Both the position numbers and the translations under genes were made by a program. The notes below the pieces were generated by a model that saw only the letters and a program-made list of their open reading frames with translations, was not told the origin of the DNA and searched no databases. From contig NC_049983.1 in the NCBI RefSeq assembly GCF_000003815.2, positions 23,709,096 to 23,773,095 of the forward strand: 64,000 nucleotides of DNA. Direction: 5' to 3'. This stretch comes from Branchiostoma floridae. Lineage: Eukaryota; Chordata; Leptocardii; Amphioxiformes; Branchiostomatidae. Shown here piece after piece: positions 54,786 through 64,000 of the stretch (the stretch's first letter is position 1; each line of letters begins with the position of its first letter).

Positions 54786-55832
54786 GTTTACGGAAAAGGC
54801 TGGGCTGTCTACCTGTGCTGTCTACCTGGGCTGGCTACATGGGCTGGCTATCACGTCAGGCTACTTGGACCTACGAAAGCCCATTGGGACAAAAGCTGTT
54901 TTAGCAGTAGGGGTTGTTTGTGCTCAATGAAGAAGCTATGTGTGAAGGAACTGTGGGTTATCATGTGAATGAGTTGTGTGAAGTGGCAGTGTGTGAATGA
55001 GCTGTTTGTAAATGAGCTGTATTTGAAGGAGCTGTGTGTGATCATGAAGAGGCTTTGTGTGAAGCAGCTGTGTGTGAAGGAGCTATGTATGTTACATAAG
55101 CCAGAGGTTCTGTGTTCGAATCAGTTGATATGCCACCGATCTTGTGTGCTTGGGAAGGGCTCTTTACATGCCTTTTTTTAAGACTATATTAAGAGTACCT
55201 AGCTTCGGTAAGGGCCCTCCCTCAGATAGGGCAAAGAACCCATCACATGGTAAAGACAAGGGGTCCTTCCTTCCCAACTTGTAAGTGGTTCAAAACCTTA
55301 AGTCCTATGGCCACACCTGGGGTAATTGCTATCGTATTAAGGTCACCTGAGTTAGCACCGAATGGCAGCTGTTCCAGACCCTTGCACTTTAGCAACACTT
55401 ATTTTAAGCTCCTCACAATTCAATTGTCGATCCTAATGTATGGCGCAGAAGCCGGGACCCTAACAGTCACTAAAGAACAGGTCCTGGACGCCTTTGACCA
55501 ACCAACCACCAGTCTTAAGACTGATCCAATCAGCCTGATAAGTCGTGTTAATAGCCCTTCCAAAGGGCGCAAGATCAGTGGCATATCAACTGATTTGAAC
55601 CCAGAACCTCTTGGTTATGTAACACACATAATTGCTTCACACAAAGCCCCTTCACACACAGTTCCTTCACACATAGACATAGCTTCTTCATTGAGCACAA
55701 ACAACCCCTACTGCTAAAACAGCTTTTGTCCCAATGGGCTTTCGTAGGTCCAAGTAGCCTGACGTGATAGCCAGCCCAGGTAGCCAGCCCAGGTAGACAG
55801 CACAGGTAGACAGCCCAGCCTTTTCCGTAAAC
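54786..55832. mobile_element. 1.05-kb fold-back element inserted in unit B
   Basis: Arms of about 165 bp: GTTTACGGAAAAGGCTGGGC onward, with the complement ending GCCCAGCCTTTTCCGTAAAC. Arms carry an internal CTGTCTACCTG/GGGCTGGCTA subrepeat. The middle has GTGTGAAGGAGCTGTGTG-like repeats and a trapped SINE piece (TTCGAATCAG near 55113, ACCGATCTTGTGTGCTTGGG). GGGGGGCAAAG flanks both ends, and unit A has one uninterrupted copy at about 20340-20350. Confidence 0.85.
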
Positions 55833-56168
55833 ACGGGGGGCAAAGTTAAGTTTACTGATTTTTCACTTAATTTACAAGTTCTGAATGGCTGAATGTCACT
55901 AAGATGAGTCAATATTGTCGCTGATCTACTTTTATATTTGTTTGCAGTTAAATCTAGTGTAACAAAACTAGTGATTGAATTTTAGAACTCACTCTAGAGC
56001 TAGAGTCGATGCGGATTTAGGATTATAACGTTACTAAATCGCTTGCAGATTTTGATAGGATAGAGATTATGTGCACCCGCAGAAAAAACTTGGGTGCATA
56101 GCTCCAATTTTGGTTGCACATGCACCTAGCGTTTTGAGCCCTGCTGCACTTGATTTCTGATTTCTGTG

Positions 56169-56425
56169 AATAAGCCTTCTCACACTTGTTACCATGCATG
56201 CGCGGGTGAAAGGAACACTGGTAATAATATGTCAAAGTTGAAGGCCGCAAGAAAATCAACATTCCGCCATTTTGCAGGCGCCATCACGTTCCAGACATTG
56301 TTACACAAATCGAAACAATGGTAGAGAGGAGACTGTTGACGTCTGAGGGCCTTCAACTTTGACATATTACCCAGAGTTCCTTTCACCAGCGCATCCGTTG
56401 TAACTAGTGTGAGAAGGCTTTTATT
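56169..56425. mobile_element. Fold-back element in unit B
   Basis: Arms AAGCCTTCTCACAC...GAAAGGAACACTGG...TGTCAAAGTTGAAGGCC and the reverse complement GGCCTTCAACTTTGACATAT...TTCCTTTCACC...GTGTGAGAAGGCTT. Unit A lacks it: the sequence there passes directly from TCTGTGAAAGGGCTTAGTAT to AAGCCCATTGATGGGTCC (21133-21178). Confidence 0.8.
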
Positions 56426-56579
56426 TCATAAGCCCATTCATGGGTCCAAGTGCACATGTGCAGGTCAAACTCAAAGGTGAAGATCCAGACTTGTAAACAG
56501 TTGTTGTCTCGATGATACAGGTGGTCTCCGTCAGTCGGTTTACTATATATATATTAGATTACAACACGGTGTATTCTGT

Positions 56580-56765
56580 ATCTCCCGAGTTACCAGCCCG
56601 ACCACGGATAAGAGGCCGGAGGGCGATCCAACTCGCAGGGGGGCTGGAACCGAGGGTGATGCAGAATACTGTGACCGTGTTGTATTCTATATTTACATCA
56701 AACCGACTGGAGAAAACACATGTTTTAATGCAAAATGTACCAGAAGCTGAGAATATTTGGAGTCC
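56580..56765. repeat. Copy of a dispersed repeat family
   Basis: Motifs GGAGGGCGATCCAAC, ACCGAGGGTGATGCAGAATA and GACTGGAGAAAACACATG. Related copies: 15725-15905, 21290-21440 and 49441-49700. Confidence 0.65.
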
Positions 56766-57918
56766 TGGAACAAAAATAGTGAATTCCAACATCTTGAATC
56801 CCAAATTTTTGACTGCACCACACTTGCGACACACGGAGTGTATTCGATATATGGAATCCCATGTGATACAAGTAGAACCCTGTGTTATCACCAAGTCTGG
56901 AACACCCTAACTATTCAATGTTATAGTGGCCCATGCAGGCCTCAAAATTAACTTTTTTCCCTATTGTCCCAGAAGTGTTCCCAAAAATAAATTCCAATCG
57001 TCCTGAAGTGAGGATGGACGGTCCCAAGTAGGAAGTATGTAATACAACAATAAACATAATGTTGAGTCAGACTCAGAGTACAAAATTTCTGTATAACTCA
57101 TTGTCAATTACATGTATAAAAGAGTCGAAAGAGAGTCGAAAACTGATTTTGTCATTCTGCAAATTTGCAGATTGATTTATTTTTCTTCTGTAATCTTGAA
57201 AATCTATCTGTGAATTGCAGATTGCAGACGGGTCTTTCGAACACTGATGGGGTTTACATTCTGATGTTGATTATTTTTCTAAAAAGGTCCCAAAGGGATT
57301 TTCTGGTGGACAGGTCCCGGCCTAAATTTTTGGTGCCCCGGGCCTATGGGACTAAGTTAATTTTGAGCCCTGCCATGTATAACATAAAATATCAATTATA
57401 CATTATTACCAGGTGTGTTTTGTATATAATTCTCAGGGGCATTTATCTTTCACATTAAATGCTTCACGATGAATTCAGGATTAATCTTATAAATGAATTC
57501 AACATAAATAACATGCTACATACTAGTAGAATTAAAGCAACCATTTCTGCTTCATAAATAAATAACGTACCAACAACATTTAATGTTGAATTAGAGTGGG
57601 CAGGCTACCACAAAATTGAATAGCTTGTTGCTTGTTATGTCTCATGAAAAGACCATGTGCAGACCCTCATGTATGGTTTGCTTAGATGCAGTTAAGCAGT
57701 GATTTTTGGTAGACTATGGAAAAAAAGTGTTTTGCATGAATAATGGTCATTTTGATGTTTGCTACATCAAGCTTGTTTGCTACATATTTGAAACACAGCA
57801 GCCTTACAGTTTAGTTAACCCAAAAGAAACTTGATCTTCAAGTGACCTATGAGTAATAAGATTCTCTTTTTCCCATCTTCCGAAAATAATTTCATCAGGT
57901 TGGTAGAATATAGGATAT

Positions 57919-58820
57919 GTCACAGGGGAGATTGGAATCCAGGGGGATTCGGAATCCTCCTAGGGGAGATTGGAATTCTAATCTCCCCTAGGGGAAATTG
58001 GAATTCTACTTTATGCTGTTAATTTTGTCAAATTTCGAACTGGCTTCGATTGGAAAATGACCTCTAAAGTATGGAGTCACTAACATATGCAAATGTCGCT
58101 AATTTACATATTGGTGACATTTGCATACCATTATATGATTATGAGTTAGTGACTCAAATGATTCAGTCTACTTTCCAAAACAATTTCATCCATTCTGATT
58201 ATTGGTAAAATCAAAGAATGTCCTGGTAGAATTCTGGATTCTCCTGTAATACTAAATGTTTGAAAATGTGATGTTTAATGAGCTATAGTATAGGATAAGG
58301 TGCTATTGTACACTATAGAGAAGTATTCTTAACCTTTAATTGTCAGAAAAATAAGTGTTAGATATAAAGGATAAGATATGATTTATTCTTAGAAATAATT
58401 ATAAATCCTTTGTTTCATTGTTTGAAACTTTGAATCCACTCCTGGTAGATTCAAAGATTGTCCTGGTAGAATTCCAATCTCTCCTAGGAGAATTCTGGAT
58501 TCTCCTAGGAGAGATTGGAATTCCAGTAGAACACCAGAAGAATTCTAATCTCCCCTAGATGTTTAATGAGCTATAGTATAGGATAAGGTGCTATTGTACA
58601 CTATAGAGAAGTATTCTTAACCTTTAATTGTCAGAAAAATAAGTGTTAGATATAAAGGATAAGATATGATTTATTCTTAGAAATAATTATAAATCCTTTG
58701 TTTCATTGTTTGAATTCCAATCTCCCCTAGGAGGATTCCAGATTCCCCTAGGGGAGATTGGAATTCCAATCTCCCCTAGGAGGATTCCGAATCCCCCTGG
58801 ATTCCAATCTCCCCTGTGAC
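57919..58820. mobile_element. Non-autonomous DNA transposon with perfect long terminal repeats
   Basis: The 902-bp element has matching ends of about 60 bp: GTCACAGGGGAGATTGGAAT...GGGGGATTCGGAATCC and the exact complement ending ATTCCAATCTCCCCTGTGAC. The motif GGGGAGATTGGAATTC recurs inside. An internal block of about 155 bp (TTTAATGAGCTATAGTATAG) is repeated directly at 58275 and 58560. No transposase frame is seen. Confidence 0.9.
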
Positions 58821-58822
58821 AG

Positions 58823-58949
58823 ATATATGAGAATTCTTGTACACAACCAAATTAAACTTACTTACAGAAGCTCTGAGGAAGATGTCTGTCTGACATCAAA
58901 ACGTCAGCAAGTAAGTTTAATTTGGTTGTGTACAAGAATTCTCATATAT
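58823..58949 (+). mobile_element. Long palindrome with central hammerhead-like motif
   Basis: Arms of about 41 bp (GAGAATTCTTGTACACAACC, AAATTAAACTTACTT and complement) enclose, at 58870-58908, GCT CTGAGGA A GATGTC loop GACATC AAAAC GTC AGC. This is the same layout as the fold at 6647-6688, here with A in place of the first G of GAAA. It abuts the transposon end at 58820. Confidence 0.6.
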
Positions 58950-59043
58950 ATATTCTCTTTTTCCCAGTTTTGCAGCTCCATTTATTATATAATCAGTCAA
59001 TATGTGTATGTGTGAAGCTCAGACATAACAGCACTCAACCCAA

Positions 59044-59281
59044 CATGGAGGTACTGATGACCAGGACTTCAGCAGTGCTGAGGAACACAGGCATCATCTG
59101 TCACCTCTCCTCTCACCAACGGTTCCACGAGGACATCAAAGTCTTCCTTGAAGATTTCCAGCTTGTCATAAGATCAACAATGATGAGAATCTGGTGTGCC
59201 TTCCGTAATGGATTCCTGAGAGATGGGAACCAACTTAAAAAGCATGACTCTGAGTGCTTTTTGTGCTGGCTGTATTCAATG
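59044..59281 (+). pseudogene. Candidate first exon of the third gene (paralogue of 21741-22011)
   Basis: ATGGAGGTACTGATGACCAG opens near 59044. In one frame it reads ICHLSS, then FLEDFQLVIRSTMMRIWCAF, then RDGNQLKKHDSECFLCWLYSM up to a donor ATG|GTAAGT at 59282. Related DNA at 21741-22011 differs in frame through small length changes. It lies 3.8 kb before the ankyrin start exon at 63039. Coding status is unresolved. Confidence 0.4.
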
Positions 59282-60512
59282 GTAAGTTGCCAATCTTATA
59301 AATTAGATGCACCATCAATGTGCTTTCAACTTAAGTTGTAGATTACATGTTAGTGAATAAGGAGACTCTTCTTACTCATCCATTGCTTTATTCACACCAA
59401 AGTTTGGGTGACTGTTTGGTTCACATTGTAATGCAGCTCTAGGTGTAAATCAGATTACAGTTACAGACGCGGTCCCAAATGTCTGTAACCACACATTCCA
59501 AAATGTTTAGCTAGCATATTTGGAAGTTTTATCAAGTAGAAGCCCCCTATACTGTGATTGTGATTCTATGCTGAATTTTCAGAATTCAATGATTTTTTGA
59601 GGGATCAAAGTCTCAGTATAATATTATGGTTAATTGTCTCCTGCTTGTTAAGAACTGGCCTTCTGTTACTTATTAAAAACCCTGAGTGTCTTGAACAAGT
59701 CAGAGCATAGTCAATTGACTCTGAGAGCTGTCAGTCAAATCAGAGACCAAAGGCAGCCATGAAGGTTATACTTAAGTAGCTCTATGGTTGGTTCATTTGA
59801 TGCTGACTGAGTGAGAGTGGGTGAGAGTTGAGTAAAACTAAAAGTGAGAGAGTGACAGTGAAAGTGAGTGTGTGCGTATTATTTTCACATAAGGCAGATT
59901 CTCAAGTTTATCAATAAATGTTAACTAATCCCTGGCTCCATGTCAGCGATATTCAAAACAGTTTTGACGATCAATAGTTAAACAAATATTCACCCCTGAT
60001 CATGAGTTGAAGTGGGTCCCATGTTGTGTGGACTATAACCTTACATCTGGTGATGAAGGGTCAAAGTCCGGCCGGTCTACATGTTTGTACCTGTTTGCTT
60101 TCTGATGTGGTAGTCAGGCAGCCATGTTGTAATTTTGGATTGTCCTCTTTTGAGCCAATATGAGGTGACTGACACCTGAACAACATCAGGGATCCAAGAA
60201 ATAGTTGACAATGTCTACTAACTACGACTACAGTCGAGGTATGGTCTTAGGGATTGTACGATATTTACTGAGGGAGGGCTGGCGCACTGGGGGTCAGGGT
60301 CATTGAAATTATTTAATGCGTGGGGGCGAGGGCCATTGAAACATATTTTTAGCCGGGGGAGGGCCATCTTCAGACTAGCTTAGCCTGCCGGCAAAATTTG
60401 TCAATCAAAATATAGAAAATGCCATTTCTCTGGACCTGTCTGAATCTTTTGCAACATCTCACACTTTTGGCACTCCACGTGATGGTAAAACATGTTGGGG
60501 GCGTAGAGCACG

Positions 60513-60758
60513 TCACCGGAACGTACTGCGCCTGCGCGAACCCTGGTGTTTTGGGGCTTGGTTTGGTCAACGTTGCATTGAATTCCCGCTTGTTGCACAG
60601 TATATGTTAGAGACATGGTTTCATGTAAAACGCACACGGGATTTTACCCTTATATACGCACGTACTTTCTTAAATGCGGCCCTTTAGTAAACCGGCGGTT
60701 TAGCAAGGTTTAGCATGTCTATACTTTTCGCGCAGGCGCAGTACGTTCCGGTTGACGT
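60513..60758. mobile_element. Fold-back element with GC-rich ends
   Basis: CGGAACGTACTGCGCCTGCGCGAA near 60517-60540 is repeated as its complement TTCGCGCAGGCGCAGTACGTTCCG at 60730-60753. The ends contain GCGCCTGCGC, which resembles an NRF1 site. No open frame of interest lies between. Confidence 0.7.
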
Positions 60759-61384
60759 GTGGGGCGTAGCCCTCAAAAACTTGAGCTGACACTTTTGTTT
60801 ATGTTTTAATTGAAATACCAGTAAAGTGCTCAGTCTGTCCTCAAAAATACTGCTGGAAATAGCTATAATAGCATTTTAGAGGACCAAGATGATTTCTAAC
60901 AAATTTTCTTGAGATAGCATGCTCCAGGACCTGGAACCAGTTTCGGCAAGTCATGCCTTTATTTTGGCAATCCACATGTCATAAATTCAGTCAGGAATAT
61001 TCCGCCCGCCCATAAGTGAATTGATCAAAGATTCAAAAGTTTAATTTCATGACTTTTGGTGGTCAAGTTGATTCCCAACGAGCCAGAGGTTCATTGTCGC
61101 CTGTGTTTACAAAATCTCTTGCTGGCTAGGGTTTATGACCCTCTCCCCCAGGTTTTGACAAATGTTAGGCCGGCCGCTAGAAGCGTGATTTTAGTCAGGC
61201 TAAGGTCCATTGATATTCCCTGGTTTAAAGATGTCACTCAAATTTATTTATCCATTGAGAAGCTCAAATCGGGCTGCAGGCGGCTTTTCATTGAGGTCAT
61301 GAGGAAGGAACATGTAACGTTATAAAATATAACAGAGATTATACATTATACATCAAGTCCTATTGATCTATCAACATGAGTGGG

Positions 61385-61640
61385 ACAGCGTGGTGCAGTG
61401 GCAGCATGTCCGGATCTGCACCGAGAGGTTGCGGGTTCGATTCCGGCATGTCGTGCCACCGGTCTTGTGCCCTTGGGACTTTACACGACTTTCCCCACTT
61501 TACTCAGGTGAAAATGAGTAGCTAGCTTCGGCCTCGTCCCTCGAATAGGACGTTAAATGGAGGTCCCGTGTCTGGGGAGAGCCATACCTCAGGCACGTTA
61601 AAGAACCCGCCACATGTGTGATGGTGCTGTGTGAATAGTT
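61385..61640 (+). repeat. tRNA-derived SINE showing both polymerase III boxes
   Basis: It starts with the A-box-like GTGGTGCAGTGGCAGCATG and B-box-like GGTTGCGGGTTCGATTCC with tRNA-like spacing, then the family body (CTTGTGCCCTTGGGAC, CTCGAATAGGACGTTAAATG, AGGTCCCGTGTC, CACGTTAAAGAACCC). It is the most informative copy for the family's origin. Confidence 0.8.
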
Positions 61641-63038
61641 CAAAACCTACAGTACTTTGGCCGCACCTGGGGCAATTACTGTCGTATTGACGTCACCTGA
61701 GTGGCGCCGAATGGCAGCTCGCTCCAGACCCTTGCGATCTAGCCCCACCTATTGTAAGCTCCTCGCAATTCAGCCTCTGGCTGCAAAGAGTGAGTAGTCG
61801 GCTCACCCAATAACAATAACAATAACAACATATATCATTACATGATAGTACAAAAACATACTAGTAGTAGGGCAAAAAGTCTGAGTTCATAGACCATGTT
61901 GGTTCGTTGGTCCTTTCTTTTACTTTTAGGCTTAGGTCAGATTTAAAGAAATGAAAAATTAAAATGTATGCTTGTAAATATACACAAGTTACGCCCAAGA
62001 ATCTTAATGTTGACATTTTGTGTATTTTGACGGCTTTTACATAATTCTTTTCGCTGCCAAAAGCTGCCCGGCTGGGCCCCAATTTGGAAATTTGACCTAA
62101 GCCATACTTCAAGAGTCTCATAACGGTGGTCAGATTTGGAGCCGTACGGTAGGTTGTTCCAGACATTTGTAGGCTATGGATCTTCTGATGTTGGTTTGCA
62201 ATGTTTAAAAAAGTCCTAATGGGGGAAGGTTTGTGATGGAGCATGGATCTTTATAAGTGTGGATTGGTGAAGCTCATAATTCTTAGCTGTTTTATTTTTT
62301 TAGAAGGTTCCCAATTTCAAACATAACGGTTAGCAGTTGACATCATCTTTAATCTATTACTTCCATGAAATGTGTCAAGGAGGTAATATTTCCAGCAGTG
62401 TTTGTGTCACTCTGTCTGTTTATGTCAATATTTGCTGTGTTGGTAGGGTGCAATAAAAACTGATTAGATTTTAGGCCCTCTAGCGGCTTCCCTAGGTACT
62501 GAAGTGGAACTTCTGGTTTATATCTTGTATTCTGGACAAGCCATCATCATTATTTTTGAATGTTTGAGATAGCTCCTGCGCTCGGGCAGAAGTGACATAA
62601 GTTCGGGCCTCCATAGCGATAACTGTAGCAGCCTTTCTTCTCCCTAAGTTAGAAACATCAAGCTTAGGCAAGCTTAACTTCACTGACTCAATAGGCAAAG
62701 CAGGAGTTACGAGGCTGCTCTGAAAAATTCCGTACCCCATTTTTGGCCGAAATGGTTTGATCCACTTGAAGACATATATTTGTAGACTGGATTTTATAAA
62801 CATTCATGAGTATTGTCTAGTGCACACAGTGTTTAACTTCTGAAGTTTGATCATGTTATTTCCTCAAGTTACACAATTAGGCAGTGGGTGGCATCATTAT
62901 CTGTTACAGCTGCATTAACTGTCAATAGCATTTTTGAGTAGTAACTACATGTAATTTAGAACTTTATCAAAAAAGCAAACAAGACATCTACTAGTAGACA
63001 TCCTTTGACTTGACATGTTCATTCTGTGTTGCCACCAG
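61641..63038. other. Intergenic, no gene seen
   Basis: It includes diverged relatives of the repeat blocks at 25400 and 34100 (GGTACTGAAGTGGAACTTCT near 62500), AAC microsatellite at 61808-61830, and the region upstream of the ankyrin start exon (62830-63038), which aligns with 25280-25380 and 26740-26824. Confidence 0.5.
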
Positions 63039-63166
63039 AGATGGACCTGGGCATGTTCTTCAGGGCTGTGAAGGACGGTGATGTGCAGACTGTGAGGAGG
63101 GGGCTGGAGGCTGGGGTGGACATCAATGCCATTGGCCATGGGATCTTGCATTATATGATGCCTGGG
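63039..63166 (+). CDS. First ankyrin exon of a third gene (truncated by window end)
   Basis: After GTTGCCACCAG the exon reads ATGGACCTGGGCATGTTC and encodes MDLGMFFRAVKDGDVQTVRR, then GLEAGVDINA, ending in phase 0 at GGG|GTAAGG. It is the counterpart of 26825-26934. The following intron also aligns with that of gene 2. The remaining exons lie beyond the window. The product is expected to be an ankyrin-Roco protein like gene 2. Confidence 0.75.
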
Positions 63167-64000
63167 GTAAGGATGCTGATTTTCTTTGATCAAACTAAAG
63201 CTGGGAGTTCTGAAATATCAATATCAATTAATGTGATTAACATTTTAATGGTAACAAACTAGCAGCAACAAGTTATTTTGGCTTTTTTGTCTGCTCAATA
63301 TATTGTGGTGCATACTGTTCTTGATATTTACTGTTGATAGCCTGGCTTGAAGATATCTCAACTGCTGAAAAGGGTGTGTACATCATCGCGAGTGTTATAA
63401 AATGTAATTCGAGCCAAACTGCCTACTATATTCAGCAGTTTAATGCAGCAGTGTAATTAGTGTAATTCTGCCAGGAAACTGCAGACTTTTAATTAAGATA
63501 TGATTTAGAGTGAGAGCAATTCTCTATACAGAAATTTAATGTCAACAAACAAAGCAGAAATTATTTCAGACATACCCAAATGAGATTTACTGTGCCTGAC
63601 ACATGGTTAATCTGAAACCATGGTCAAGGTGTAAGGAATTCAAGATCAATGTGAAAGTGAATGTGACATGGCACAACGCCACTGATATTCACATAAAACA
63701 TTTTGTGACACTGATAGCGTTCAGGCATGACTTTTACAGCAGGGTTAAATTTGTTAAAGGTCACAATGATGGACATAACTTAGTTAATTATTTTGAATAC
63801 CTTTCACATTGATACAACAATATATGAACTCTTCAAACAGGAAGAAAGGTATAAATGAACCAGTATTATCATATAGCCAGGCGCCGCGGGCCAATCAGAA
63901 GGCCCCGTTCCACGTTGGTTATGACGCCGTAACACGTAGATTCAGGCCAGGCAGGTGGGTATCGCTCCCCTGATGGTCAGAATGAATCGACACCGGCACC
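63167..64000. other. Intron of the third gene
   Basis: Alignable with 26935-27560. The last 120 bp (from GGCGCCGCGGGCCAATCAGA) are GC-rich and not related to that intron; nothing in them is recognised. Confidence 0.5.

Noticed and set aside
55405-55500. Possible reverse transcriptase snippet (ILMYGAEAGTLT)
   Set aside because: A dozen residues resemble a LINE motif, but nothing around supports it; it lies in the centre of the fold-back element.
58271-58713. The two 155-bp direct repeats as long terminal repeats
   Set aside because: They lie inside an element with inverted ends, lack TG...CA boundaries, and enclose no retroelement sequence.

Overview
The window is animal nuclear DNA: multi-exon genes with GT-AG introns, AATAAA signals, a 100-base run of N, and dense repeats (tRNA-derived SINEs, non-LTR retrotransposon ends, fold-back elements, two large minisatellites). 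The protein architectures (CARD, Roc-COR, TIR, DED-like, ZU5-UPA and ankyrin modules in giant receptor-like proteins) and the repeat families point to an invertebrate deuterostome, most likely amphioxus (Branchiostoma). The species is an inference from memory of such genomes.

Layout. (1) 443-12884, + strand: one 17-exon gene, 5'-incomplete in the window, whose exon phases all agree over about 2,270 codons: CARD-CARD-half CARD, Roc GTPase (split by an 18-copy 13-residue repeat), COR, a small helical domain, TIR, a DED-like domain, ZU5-UPA (FIIND-like), then a GT4-type glycosyltransferase with an intact EX7E motif. (2) 12888-26800: decayed partial second glycosyltransferase copy, poly(A) signal, 37-bp minisatellite, then on the - strand a small gene for a 92-residue type I membrane protein, then repeats. 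(3) 26825-47184, + strand: a second Roco gene, a DAPK-like array of about a dozen one-repeat ankyrin exons, then Roc, COR and the same glycosyltransferase module; as read here it has two frame breaks and an assembly gap. (4) 47185-63038: a second copy of block 2 (glycosyltransferase fragment, poly(A) signal, minisatellite, small - strand membrane-protein gene), enlarged by several new fold-back insertions. (5) 63039-end: first exon of a third gene of the ankyrin type.

The window is therefore a tandem array with a period near 35 kb. Two Roco proteins with unrelated N-terminal halves share a closely related C-terminal glycosyltransferase exon and 3' flank, joined through phase-1 introns. The most interesting reading is a family of innate-immune-like receptors in which death-fold or ankyrin sensors, a Roc-COR switch and (in gene 1) TIR and FIIND-like modules are coupled to a glycosyltransferase effector. 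The small membrane-protein gene is carried along with each unit; its two copies differ almost only at amino-acid-changing sites.

Exon boundaries were placed by eye from splice sites, phase agreement and paralogue comparison; no search or transcript evidence was available.
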